A stretch of DNA of 64,000 bases from assembly GCF_040219335.1 (NCBI RefSeq), contig NZ_JAVJSQ010000031.1:1-64000 (forward strand), in the 5' to 3' direction. Of this stretch, positions 33,460-42,024 are shown piece by piece. The translations under genes were made by a program, and so were the position numbers. The notes beneath the pieces were generated by a model, which saw nothing but the letters and a program-made list of their open reading frames with translations, made no database searches and was not told where the DNA came from. The DNA comes from Gimesia sp. (GTDB lineage Bacteria > Planctomycetota > Planctomycetia > Planctomycetales > Planctomycetaceae). Within the stretch, counting starts at the first letter, position 1. The number at the start of each line of letters is the position of its first letter.

Positions 33460-35088
33460 ATGCAACGCAGTAAACTGATCATCATCCCTGTTGTCGTGCT
33501 GTCGCTGATGCTGGCCATCGCCGCCTTCCTGTTCCACTGGACCATCGACCGCATTTACGTCCCCGAAGGACAAAGCCTGCAGCTCCGCTACAAAGGTCCG
33601 CTGATCTTTGGAGATCGAATTCAGGCCGAGCCCGGTATGTGGGCCAAAGAAGGCCAGATGGGCATCCTCGAAAAAATGCGTGGCCCCGGACGGCACTTCT
33701 ACTGCCCCATCTGGTGGGAACGCAAACTCGTCGATGATGTCGTCATCAAGCCGGGTGAAATCGGGGAAGTCACCTGTAAACTCGGAAAGAACCAGGAAGG
33801 TGCCAACTTCCTCGTCGACGGCGACATCGGTCATACGGAATATAAAGGGGTACTCCGCAAAGTACTGCATCCGGGCCGCTATCGCGTGAATCCCTACGGC
33901 TACACAGTCGAAGTCAAAAAACGAATCGACTTTACCTCGGGACAATCCCAGAAAGTCGCTGGCTGGGTCGAAATCCCCACCGGTTACGTCGGTGTGGTCA
34001 CGCAGCTCTCTGACAATCAGGCGACCGGCGTGAAGAAAGGCGTTCAGGACAAAGTGCTACCCCCGGGTAACTATCCCGTCAATGGTCGCGAACAGCAGAT
34101 CGACATCGTCGAGATCGGCTACCGTCACAGTACTATCTCCGTAGAAGTCAAACATGACGAACTGGGGGAAACGGTTGTGGACGAAAACGGAGAACCACAA
34201 ATCTCCGATCCGCGCAGCGGAATCGCCTTCCCCAGTGCGGACGGCTTCCCGATCCATATCGACTTCACCGGGATCTGGGGGTTGATGCCCGACCAGGCGG
34301 CTCACGCTGTCCGAACATTCGGAAACGTCGACCAGGTCGAAAAGAAAGTCGTCCTGCCCCAGATCGAATCGATCTGTCGTAACAACGGTTCGGAATACAA
34401 GGCAGTCCAGTTGCTGGTCGGCAGTGATCGTGAAGTCTACCAGAAGACCTGCCTCGATCAGTTCCACAGCGTTCTGGATGATAAGGAGATCACCCTGCTC
34501 TACGGCCTGGTGCGACATGTCTACATTCCCAAACAGGTCCGCGAACCGATCCAGCGGGCCTTCATCGCCGATGAATTAAAACTCACCCGCGAGGAGGAAC
34601 AGTCCACCGCCAAAGAAGAAGCCCGACTCCGGGAAGCCGAAAACAAAGTTGAACTGGCCACTGACACCGTGGACGCCGACACGGAAAAGCAGGTGGAAGA
34701 AGCCAAGGCCGGCGGTCAGCGTGAAGCGGCCAAGATCGAAGCGGAAACCGAAAAGCTGGTCGCCGCCATCGACAAAGAGACCGAAGAACTGAAGGCCCAG
34801 GCTGTAACCATTCTGGGGGAAGCGACCAACGAAGGCAAGAAGATGGTTGAGGAAGCCAAATCAGACCGTTTCCGCCTGGCCGTCGATGCCTTCGGTTCTC
34901 CCCAGGCATACAACAACTGGTTCTTCGCCACCAACCTGCCCGACAATGTCGAACTGAACTTTCTCTATGCCGGCGAAGGAACACTCTGGACCGACATGAA
35001 TAAAGCCAACGGTGGTTTCGGCGTCCGAGGCATCATTCCACTCAAGTCGGATTCAACCGCTCCGACGCAGCAGCGACCAGCCCGCTAA
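33460..35088 (+). CDS. SPFH-domain (flotillin/prohibitin-like) membrane protein 2
   Basis: 542 residues from the ATG at 33460, preceded by GGAGAG; an ATG at 33445 overlaps that site. A membrane segment spans residues 4-26 (LIIIPVVVLSLMLAIAAFLF). As in its partner, three loops of the type PGRxxxxP follow: RGPGRHFYCPIW, LHPGRYRVNPY and LPPGNYPVNG. The SPFH domain (GFPIHIDFTGIWGLMPDQAA and after) is followed by a long Glu/Lys/Ala coiled coil (residues about 385-470). The gene starts 59 nt after SPFH 1 and ends in a strong terminator, so the two form an operon and probably a hetero-oligomeric ring, like prohibitins or HflK/HflC. That pairing is inference. Confidence 0.88.
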   Translation: MQRSKLIIIPVVVLSLMLAIAAFLFHWTIDRIYVPEGQSLQLRYKGPLIFGDRIQAEPGMWAKEGQMGILEKMRGPGRHFYCPIWWERKLVDDVVIKPGEIGEVTCKLGKNQEGANFLVDGDIGHTEYKGVLRKVLHPGRYRVNPYGYTVEVKKRIDFTSGQSQKVAGWVEIPTGYVGVVTQLSDNQATGVKKGVQDKVLPPGNYPVNGREQQIDIVEIGYRHSTISVEVKHDELGETVVDENGEPQISDPRSGIAFPSADGFPIHIDFTGIWGLMPDQAAHAVRTFGNVDQVEKKVVLPQIESICRNNGSEYKAVQLLVGSDREVYQKTCLDQFHSVLDDKEITLLYGLVRHVYIPKQVREPIQRAFIADELKLTREEEQSTAKEEARLREAENKVELATDTVDADTEKQVEEAKAGGQREAAKIEAETEKLVAAIDKETEELKAQAVTILGEATNEGKKMVEEAKSDRFRLAVDAFGSPQAYNNWFFATNLPDNVELNFLYAGEGTLWTDMNKANGGFGVRGIIPLKSDSTAPTQQRPAR

Positions 35089-35096
35089 GGCCTGCC

Positions 35097-35155
35097 CACG
35101 GGAAACAGACAGGCGTTTTCGATCAGGAACTCGCCTGCTCTGTTTCCCGTGTTTT
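35097..35155 (+). terminator. long-stem rho-independent terminator of the SPFH operon
   Basis: CACGGGAAACAG (35097-35108) pairs with CTGTTTCCCGTG (35140-35151), and CAGGCG pairs with CGCCTG inside it. TTTT follows at 35152-35155. Confidence 0.9.
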
Positions 35156-35313
35156 CATTTCCAGCTTAAGCCCGGCGTTGCCCCTTTGCCGCTCAACGTG
35201 GGTAGCTCTCTCCCTTCCCGATTCTGGACGAAGTCTTCTCGAATGGGTAAACTGAACAGTATGTCGGCAGCGACTTACTTCTCACGTACTATCGAAAATC
35301 GACAGGTGCTCTC

Positions 35314-35733
35314 ATGTCACAACTTCCCTGGAAACCCATCCGGGTCCGCAACCTCGAACAGCAGATCGATCAGGCCTTCGACGATTTACTCCACGGCCAG
35401 TGGGGCATCTGCGGCCCCTCGGGAGGCTGGCAACCCGAAATCGATATTTATGAAACCCCGGACTCCTATTTCGTGGAAGCCGATATCCCCGGTGTCCCCA
35501 CGGATGAAATTCATATCGAAGTCACCCCGCATACCCTCAGTATCTCAGGCTGGCGTCAGTCCGGCTGTGTCGAGAAATCTGCCCAGGGGGTCAGCATCGA
35601 ACGCCGCAAAGGCAGTTTTTTCCGTCGCTTCCCGCTCGAACACGCCGTCGACCCGCATCGGGTAGAACGCGAAAACAAAGCGGGAACTCTGACATTGAGA
35701 ATCCCCAAACAGAAGCTGAAACAACAACCCTAG
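35314..35733 (+). CDS. Hsp20 (alpha-crystallin) small heat-shock protein
   Basis: 139 residues, ATP-independent holdase chaperone. The alpha-crystallin domain spans about residues 43-130: EIDIYETPDSYFVEADIPGV, EIHIEVTPHTLSISG, then a hallmark ERRKGSFFRRFPLEHAVDP and KAGTLTLRIPKQK, the A-G-x-L signature. The N-terminal arm (NLEQQIDQAFDDLLHGQWG) is of normal length. AGGTG precedes the ATG. The gene is 26 nt before the Lon-like protease and probably in one transcript with it, which links holdase and protease activity. I found no CIRCE element or heat-shock promoter upstream. Confidence 0.92.
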   Translation: MSQLPWKPIRVRNLEQQIDQAFDDLLHGQWGICGPSGGWQPEIDIYETPDSYFVEADIPGVPTDEIHIEVTPHTLSISGWRQSGCVEKSAQGVSIERRKGSFFRRFPLEHAVDPHRVERENKAGTLTLRIPKQKLKQQP

Positions 35734-35759
35734 TCTTTGACTGATCTGGTGAGGAATGC

Positions 35760-38234
35760 ATGACGGACACTCCGCAGTATCGCGCGCTCAGCGCTGACGA
35801 AGTCACTCTCGATATCGATCCCAAGTCGTTCGGATTCAAAACCACGAAAGAACTCGAACCGCTAACCGATATCATCGGCCAGCCCCGCGCCTTGCGGGCC
35901 CTTGACCTGGGAACGGGAATCAAACATCCCAATTACCACATCTACATCTCCGGGCTGGTCGGCACCGGTCGGACCGAGCTCATCACCCATGCCGTCCGGC
36001 AGCGCGTACTCGATGATTCAATTCCCGACGACTGGGTCTATTTGAATAACTTCGATGAACCCGATTGCCCGCATGCCATCAACCTCCCCGCCGGCCAGGG
36101 GATCCAGCTGCGTCAGGAGATGGAAGACCTGATCGAACAGCTGCAGGAACTGCTCCCCAAGGCGTTTAAAGAAGAAGATTTCGGCAAGGAAAAAGAGCGA
36201 CTCCGCCAGGTCTACCGCAAACGGGGTGACGAAGTTTTCGACAAACTGCAGAAGCTGGCCGGTGAACACAACATGACCGTACAACAGCTCCCCGACGGTC
36301 AGATGCTGTTTATCCCGCTCACCGAGGGTCGCCCCATGACCCAAGAAGAGATTGAGAAGCTCACTCCCGAGCAGATGCAGGAAATCGAAAGCCATCAGGA
36401 TGAACTCGTCGAGATGGCCGGTCGGGTCCTGCAGGAACAACGGGAAATCCAGCGACAACTGTCGACGGACGTTCGCGAAGTCGCCCGTAAGTTTGCCACA
36501 CAGATTATCGAACCGATGGTCACGGACCTGCAACAGAAATTCGAGTCCCCGCGACTCGATGAATGGTTCCCCCGTTTCAAGCAGCACGTCATCGAACATC
36601 TCAACCTGTTCCGCGACATCTCCGACATGCCTCCCCAGATGGCGCAGATGATGGCTGGTGAAGGACAGGATGCGCAGCAGCGCTTCCTCGAATATCGCGT
36701 CAACGTGGTTGTCGATAACAGCCAGCTTAAAGAACCGCCAATCATCGTTGAGGATGCTCCCAACTACCGCAACCTGTTTGGTACCATTGAACGCATCGTC
36801 GACCGTGCCGGCCGCATGATGACCAATTTCACCCGGATCAAATCCGGCAGCCTGCACAAAGCCAACGGGGGTTACCTGGTCATCAATCTCATGGATGCCC
36901 TGGTCGAACCATTCGTCTGGAAAGAACTCAAACGCACGCTCAAAAGCCGTTCCCTGGAAATCCAGATCCAGGACCCGTTTTCCATGTTTTCCTCTTCCGC
37001 CCTGCAGCCCGAGTCGATCCCCCTCAATATCCGACTCGTCGCGATGGGGGAACCGCTGATCTACCATCTGCTCTATCTGCACGATGAAGACTTCCGCGAG
37101 ATTTTCCGCGTTAAAGCCGAGTTCGATACCGAAATCGACCGGAACGGCGAAACCGCACAGATCTACGGCATGCTCGTGCGCCAGTTAAGCGACAGGGAAG
37201 GTCTGATTCCCTTCAATGCGGGTGCGGTCGCGGAACTGGTCCGCGTCGGTTCGCGTCTGGCAGACGATAAGAAAAAAGTGACATCCATCTTCAGCCACGT
37301 CGCCGATGTCGCCCGCGAAGCCGGCTTCTGGGCCGAACAGGATAAGCAGAAGGTCGTCAAAGCGAAACACGTACATCAGGCGGTCCAGGAACGCATCTAC
37401 CGTTCCGATCTGGTGGCCGAGAAGATCCGGGAGCTGATCTCCGATGGTACACTGCTGTTTCAACTGGAAGGTTCCGAAACCAGCCAGATCAACGGGCTCG
37501 CCGTCGCCGATCTGGGAGACTACGCTTTCGGCCGCCCGTCTCGACTGACGGCCAGTGTCGGCGTCGGTACCGCAGGCATCATCAATATCGAACGGGAAAG
37601 CCGCTTGAGCGGGAATACCTATGACAAAAGCATGCTGATCCTGGAAGGGCTCCTGCGTAACCTCTACGCCAGCGAACAGCCGCTGACCCTCTCCGCGAGT
37701 ATCGCCATGGAACAAAGCTACGGCGGTATCGATGGTGACAGTGCCACCGTCGCCGAGTTCCTCTGCCTGCTCAGCGCCATTGCGGAAGTCCCCCTGCGCC
37801 AGGATCTGGCCGTTACCGGTTCTGTCAACCAGTGGGGTGAAGTCCAGGCAATCGGCGGCGTCAATGAAAAGGTCGAAGGCTTCTTCGACGTCTGTCGAGC
37901 CCACGGGCTCACCGGAACTCAGGGAGTCTGTATCCCCGTCTCCAATGTGCAGAATCTCGTCCTGCGTTCCGATGTTATCGACGCCGTTCGAAAGAAACAG
38001 TTCCACATCTATGCCATCTCAAATGTGAACCAGGCCATCGAACTCTTTACCGGTCTGCCCGCCGGCGAGATTTCCAATCCCAAGACATTCCACGGCAAAG
38101 TCATGGACCGGCTGTCAGAAATCGCCGAGCTCCTGATCGAACAGAAAATGACCGACACCGGACGGCTGCTCTGGATCCCCGGAACGCCGCTCGACATGCC
38201 TTCAGATCCCCGTCCCCCTCTCCCGGGAAATTGA
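35760..38234 (+). CDS. LonB-like ATP-dependent protease
   Basis: 824 residues, of the Lon-related family with AAA_32 domain. The ATP-binding loop is degenerate: GLVGTGRTELI in place of GPPGxGKT, which is common in this family. A long insertion of about 250 residues with coiled-coil character and QEEIEKLTPEQMQEIE lies within the ATPase part. The C-terminal protease domain is intact. GGIDGDSATVAEFLCLLSAI holds catalytic Ser661 and GGVNEKVEGFFDVC holds catalytic Lys704; the spacing of 43 residues is the same as in E. coli Lon. GTGAGG precedes the ATG. It is cytosolic or membrane-associated and degrades misfolded proteins. Neighbours Hsp20 and SPFH proteins support quality control. Confidence 0.93.
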   Translation: MTDTPQYRALSADEVTLDIDPKSFGFKTTKELEPLTDIIGQPRALRALDLGTGIKHPNYHIYISGLVGTGRTELITHAVRQRVLDDSIPDDWVYLNNFDEPDCPHAINLPAGQGIQLRQEMEDLIEQLQELLPKAFKEEDFGKEKERLRQVYRKRGDEVFDKLQKLAGEHNMTVQQLPDGQMLFIPLTEGRPMTQEEIEKLTPEQMQEIESHQDELVEMAGRVLQEQREIQRQLSTDVREVARKFATQIIEPMVTDLQQKFESPRLDEWFPRFKQHVIEHLNLFRDISDMPPQMAQMMAGEGQDAQQRFLEYRVNVVVDNSQLKEPPIIVEDAPNYRNLFGTIERIVDRAGRMMTNFTRIKSGSLHKANGGYLVINLMDALVEPFVWKELKRTLKSRSLEIQIQDPFSMFSSSALQPESIPLNIRLVAMGEPLIYHLLYLHDEDFREIFRVKAEFDTEIDRNGETAQIYGMLVRQLSDREGLIPFNAGAVAELVRVGSRLADDKKKVTSIFSHVADVAREAGFWAEQDKQKVVKAKHVHQAVQERIYRSDLVAEKIRELISDGTLLFQLEGSETSQINGLAVADLGDYAFGRPSRLTASVGVGTAGIINIERESRLSGNTYDKSMLILEGLLRNLYASEQPLTLSASIAMEQSYGGIDGDSATVAEFLCLLSAIAEVPLRQDLAVTGSVNQWGEVQAIGGVNEKVEGFFDVCRAHGLTGTQGVCIPVSNVQNLVLRSDVIDAVRKKQFHIYAISNVNQAIELFTGLPAGEISNPKTFHGKVMDRLSEIAELLIEQKMTDTGRLLWIPGTPLDMPSDPRPPLPGN

Positions 38235-38610
38235 ACGGACTCAATGACGCAGAGAGAACGATTGATCAGAACCCTGATGCCAAAATCCGCGCAGTCTCTG
38301 ATTAGAAAACAGGCACGCTGCGCCCCTCTCTTCAGTCAGTGGCGATCAAACCCTGTTTTGCTCTTTTGAACAGAATCGGAATTCACTGATCTCACCTAAA
38401 CACCTTCCAATAAATGTTTTAGCATATGTATGACAGCACCAGATCACATCAACCACTTTGCATATAATCAGTAAATTCGGTCCTCATAGAATCTCATGAC
38501 GCTCAATTTAACTTAATTTTTTAATTATCGTTATTTATGGCATCCGCTTTGCATTTATATTTCAGCAACTGAAATTTTCCCGCCTCATTTTCTTTCCCAG
38601 GAACCCACCA
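38235..38610. other. 376-nt AT-rich region with a sigma-54 promoter
   Basis: No gene. The 3' half is very AT-rich and includes the -24/-12 promoter at 38538-38553. No T-tailed hairpin for the Lon-like gene was recognised. Confidence 0.65.
38538..38553 (+). promoter_or_regulatory. sigma-54 promoter of the DUF1559 gene
   Basis: TGGCATCCGCTTTGCA matches TGGCA...TTTGCA at exact spacing; the ATG is 58 nt past the -12 GC. Pilin genes in other bacteria are often sigma-54 dependent, which fits a pilin-like product. Confidence 0.8.
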
Positions 38611-39612
38611 ATGTTAAAACGTACCCTCCCGAAACGTGGTTTTACGCTCATTGAGCTGCTGGTCGTGATCGCTATTATCGCGATTCTGATCGCCCTGCTC
38701 CTGCCGGCTGTCCAGCAGGCCCGCGAAGCAGCCCGTCGTTCTACCTGTAAGAACAATATGAAACAGCTGGGACTCGCACTCCACAATTACAACGATAATT
38801 TCCTGGCGCTCCCCATTGGAACACAAACCGGTTCCTACTCTAACTGGCGTGCTGCCATCCTGCCCTACATTGATCAGGCCAATGTCTACTCGCAGCTGAC
38901 CCGCCCCAACGGTTACTGGGCCCACTCCGGTTTTCCGGGAAACACCATTTTGTATTCGGTCCGTATTCCCGTTTACAAATGTCCGTCCAACCCCTACGGC
39001 ATGACCAACACGACTGACTACACCCTGTCTGACAGCAACTCCGACCCCAGTCTGCAGAGCATGATCATCGACTACGTTGGCATCTCCGGTGCCACACCCG
39101 ATCCCGTAGGCCGCACCAGTGTCTGTACCGGTGATGTGCTGGCAAGCAGTTCCAGCAACTGTAACACCGGGATGATGATCCCCTACAAGAGCGTACGTTT
39201 CCGCGACTGTACCGACGGAACATCGAATACCGTGATCCTTGCTGAACAGTCCGGTCAGGTGAATGGAGCTCAGAAGGGTGCCAATGCACTGGGTGCCTGG
39301 CACGGCTGGGCCAACGCCAGTCTCTCCACCTGGAATGCAGGCACGCCGCTGCCCCTCAGCGCGGGTGGCTACTGGTATGCAGCCGGAACCACCACCGTAC
39401 GGAATCCTCCCAATGCTTTCTGGACTTCCGGTGCACCGACTTACGCCAACAGTGCCTATTCTGCTAACACGGTACTCAACTCGCATCACGTGGGTGGCAT
39501 TCACGCCGTGCTGACCGATGGCTCCGTTCGCTTCCTGTCTGAAAACATTGACATGAACACACTCCGTCAACTGTGTGTACGTGACGACGGACAGGTCATC
39601 GGAGAATTTTAA
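38611..39612 (+). CDS. DUF1559 pilin-like protein 1
   Basis: 333 residues. The N-terminus is a type IV pilin/pseudopilin signal: basic leader KRTLPKRG, then [22 protein letters not shown], which is cut before F by a prepilin peptidase. The helix continues with [30 protein letters not shown], the DUF1559 hallmark. The C-terminus keeps the HxxGG...DGSVRFLSENID signature. The planctomycete DUF1559 family has dozens of paralogues per genome; its function is not established. It is exported through a type II or type IV pilus-like system not encoded here. AGGAA precedes the ATG. A small lipoprotein gene follows, separated by a strong hairpin, the same order as in the second DUF1559 locus. Confidence 0.93.
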   Translation: MLKRTLPKRGFTLIELLVVIAIIAILIALLLPAVQQAREAARRSTCKNNMKQLGLALHNYNDNFLALPIGTQTGSYSNWRAAILPYIDQANVYSQLTRPNGYWAHSGFPGNTILYSVRIPVYKCPSNPYGMTNTTDYTLSDSNSDPSLQSMIIDYVGISGATPDPVGRTSVCTGDVLASSSSNCNTGMMIPYKSVRFRDCTDGTSNTVILAEQSGQVNGAQKGANALGAWHGWANASLSTWNAGTPLPLSAGGYWYAAGTTTVRNPPNAFWTSGAPTYANSAYSANTVLNSHHVGGIHAVLTDGSVRFLSENIDMNTLRQLCVRDDGQVIGEF

Positions 39613-39633
39613 TCCACACCTGTGACCAAACCC

Positions 39634-39662
39634 CCTCCCCCGAGGCTCCGGTCCGGGGGAGG
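39634..39662 (+). terminator. strong hairpin between DUF1559 and lipoprotein genes
   Basis: CCTCCCCCG and CGGGGGAGG form a perfect 9-bp stem with an 11-nt loop. The bases after it are CTTTCCCG, a weak T-run. It may be a partial terminator or an RNA-stabilising structure that lowers expression of the downstream gene. Confidence 0.6.
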
Positions 39663-39705
39663 CTTTCCCGCATGAGACCTCCCTTTTAATCTCCCTGGTA
39701 TCACG

Positions 39706-40155
39706 ATGAACAAGTCCATCCTACGACATAGTGTCCGTTACACCGCATTAATCGCCGTCAGTCTGTTTCTGATCACCCTGAATACGGCCTGTAGTCGTAC
39801 CCCGGGTGCAGACAAGCCCCGCGGTGAAATCTCAATCACAATCACCAACGGCAACGCCCCCGTCCCCGAAGGGCAGGTTGACCTGGCCAATGAAGAGACG
39901 GGAGAAGGCGGAGGAGGCCCGCTGGATGAATCGGGAACTGCCACGATCGAAATGGTCGCCGTGGGTAAATACACAGTCACAATCAATCCGCCACCGCAGG
40001 AACCAATTGCTCCCGGCATGGATCAACCCGCAGCACAACCCAAAGAATACCCGAATATCCCTGCGAAGGTTCGCAAGATTCAGACCAGCCCATTGACCGT
40101 CGATGTGCAATCGGGGGCCAATGAATTCACCTTCGATCTCAAAGAGATCCAGTAA
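39706..40155 (+). CDS. small lipoprotein with carboxypeptidase-regulatory-like fold
   Basis: 149 residues. The signal peptide ends in the lipobox LNTAC (Cys29), so the protein is probably lipid-anchored. The rest is a single beta-sandwich of the carboxypeptidase-regulatory type (ISITITNGNAPVPEGQVDLAN, GTATIEMVAVGKYTVTINPP, ANEFTFDLKE). The domain is common in small planctomycete lipoproteins with no known function. Position directly after a DUF1559 gene repeats the arrangement at 55472-54060, where a related lipoprotein follows the other DUF1559 gene. This suggests a functional pair: pilin-like filament plus lipid-anchored partner. Confidence 0.75.
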   Translation: MNKSILRHSVRYTALIAVSLFLITLNTACSRTPGADKPRGEISITITNGNAPVPEGQVDLANEETGEGGGGPLDESGTATIEMVAVGKYTVTINPPPQEPIAPGMDQPAAQPKEYPNIPAKVRKIQTSPLTVDVQSGANEFTFDLKEIQ

Positions 40156-40539
40156 GCAGACTGGCATTCCGTTTTCGCAACAGCACGAATAATTGTCTGC
40201 ATCTCTGTAAGATCGCACAGCTGGTCTAGCCGAATTGGATTTCTCTGGTAAGATAGGTATCGTCAATCGAGACAGCTCACTCTGTGATCCCAGTTTTGGA
40301 GTCGGCAATTACGGTTTTTGTTTAATAGCTTGCTGCGCGATAAATAGGCATGACATTCTTCGCCTGCTGACTTCCTGCGCTAGATTTTAAACAACCGGGC
40401 ACCAAAAGCTGTGATTTCATCATAGATTCAGGCAATCAACGATTACTTGCTGTGTACGGCACGCAATCTGCTTAAAACTTAAAGCAGACACAAAACCCCG
40501 TAGCAATTCCAACTAGAAGGCTCGTTGAGGAATCGTCAG
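40156..40539. other. 384-nt region upstream of the amidoligase cluster
   Basis: No gene. It ends with a candidate -24/-12 element (40457-40472) overlapped by a 7-bp inverted repeat (40467-40488). A short minus-strand frame that reaches into the lipoprotein gene is not credible as a gene. Confidence 0.5.
40457..40472 (+). promoter_or_regulatory. candidate sigma-54 promoter of the amidoligase cluster
   Basis: CGGCACGCAATCTGCT has GGCACG and TGCT with exact GG-to-GC spacing; C replaces T at two positions. The inverted repeat TCTGCTT-N8-AAGCAGA (40467-40488) overlaps the -12 region and could be an operator. The first ATG is 69 nt past the -12 GC. Confidence 0.4.
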
Positions 40540-42024
40540 ATGAGGTTAGCTCCCTATCAGTCTATAGACTGTTTCGATGAAATGTTTGCGCCCGATGGCC
40601 AGCCCCGGCCCAGCGGCAAAAAGTTTGTGGAACGTCTGCAGACCCTGACCGAAGGCAGTCTGCAGCAACGCCAGAAAGCGGCCGAGCTCTCCCTGCAGAA
40701 CATGGGGATCACCTTCAACGTCTACGGACATGAAGCGGGCACCGAAAAGGTCTGGCCCTTCGATCTGCTCCCCCGCATTATCGACGCCCATGAGTGGGAG
40801 GTCGTAGAAAGCGGACTCAAGCAGCGCATCCACGCCTTGAACCTCTTCATTAACGATGTCTACAACGATTGCAAGATCTTCAAAGACAAAGCCGTTCCCG
40901 AAGACCTGATCCGCAGCTCGAAAACACTTCGCCAACAGTGTCAAGGCTATCAGCCTCCCCAGGGAGTCTGGTGCCACATCACCGGCGTCGATCTGATCCG
41001 CGATGCTGATGGACAGATCTACGTTCTTGAAGACAACCTCCGCTGTCCGTCTGGCGTCTCCTACGTGCTGGAAAACCGCGAACTGATGAAGCGGACCTTC
41101 GCCCCCGTCTTTCAGGGCATGTCCGTCGCCCCCATCGAAGACTACAACGAACAGCTGCTCAAAACACTGCTCGACTGTGCCCCCGTAGGCGTCAGCGATC
41201 CCACCGCGGTCGTACTCACACCGGGCATCTATAACTCGGCCTATTTCGAACACACCTTCCTCGCTCAGCAGATGGGCGTGGAACTTGTTCAGGGTACCGA
41301 CCTGTTCGTGGAAGACGGCTATGTCTTCATGAAGACCACACAGGGACCGCGTCGCGTCGACGTCATCTATCGCCGCATCGACGATGACTTCCTGGATCCG
41401 AAATGTTTCCGTTCCGATTCCTCCCTCGGCGTCGAGAACCTGATGGAAGTCTGTCGCGCCGGTCGCGTCACCCTGGCGAATGCACCGGGAACAGGCGTCG
41501 CTGACGATAAAGCCGTCTACGCCTACGTGCCACAGATCATCAAATACTACCTGGGGGAAGAAGCCATTCTGCCGAATGTGCCGACTTACCTCTGTTCTGA
41601 TCAGAAACAGCGCGATCACGTACTGGGGAACCTGGACCAGCTGGTTGTGAAACCCACCAATGAATCAGGGGGCTACGGCATCCTGATGGGGCCTCAGTCC
41701 TCCCAGGCGGAACGTGATAAATGTGCCGACGCCATTCGTGCCAATCCCCGCGAGTGGATTGCCCAGCCCATGTTGAAACTCTCAACCGTCCCCACCCTGA
41801 TCGGCGATGAACTTTGCCCCAGACATGTGGACCTGCGACCGTTTGTGCTCTGCGGAAAAGATATCTATGTAATGCCGGGAGGCTTGACGCGAGTAGCGCT
41901 GCGAGAAGGATCAATGGTCGTTAACTCTTCACAGGGGGGAGGCAGCAAAGATACGTGGATTCTGCGAAACGGACACACGCTGTCTGATCCGCATTTTTCG
42001 CCCGCAGCTCTGGAGAAGATTTGA
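40540..42024 (+). CDS. circularly permuted ATP-grasp ligase, stand-alone
   Basis: 494 residues from the ATG at 40540 (GAGGAA upstream). The protein belongs to the circularly permuted ATP-grasp group (CP_ATPgrasp, formerly DUF404/DUF407). Landmarks are [21 protein letters not shown] at the start, [41 protein letters not shown]-like sequence in the middle, and, at the end, [18 protein letters not shown] and [14 protein letters not shown]-grasp enzymes join a carboxylate to an amine using ATP. This family was predicted, in comparative work by Iyer, Aravind and colleagues, to act in peptide or metabolite ligation with alpha-E and transglutaminase partners. No substrate is known. The stop overlaps the next start by one base. 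Confidence 0.88.
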   Translation: MRLAPYQSIDCFDEMFAPDGQPRPSGKKFVERLQTLTEGSLQQRQKAAELSLQNMGITFNVYGHEAGTEKVWPFDLLPRIIDAHEWEVVESGLKQRIHALNLFINDVYNDCKIFKDKAVPEDLIRSSKTLRQQCQGYQPPQGVWCHITGVDLIRDADGQIYVLEDNLRCPSGVSYVLENRELMKRTFAPVFQGMSVAPIEDYNEQLLKTLLDCAPVGVSDPTAVVLTPGIYNSAYFEHTFLAQQMGVELVQGTDLFVEDGYVFMKTTQGPRRVDVIYRRIDDDFLDPKCFRSDSSLGVENLMEVCRAGRVTLANAPGTGVADDKAVYAYVPQIIKYYLGEEAILPNVPTYLCSDQKQRDHVLGNLDQLVVKPTNESGGYGILMGPQSSQAERDKCADAIRANPREWIAQPMLKLSTVPTLIGDELCPRHVDLRPFVLCGKDIYVMPGGLTRVALREGSMVVNSSQGGGSKDTWILRNGHTLSDPHFSPAALEKI

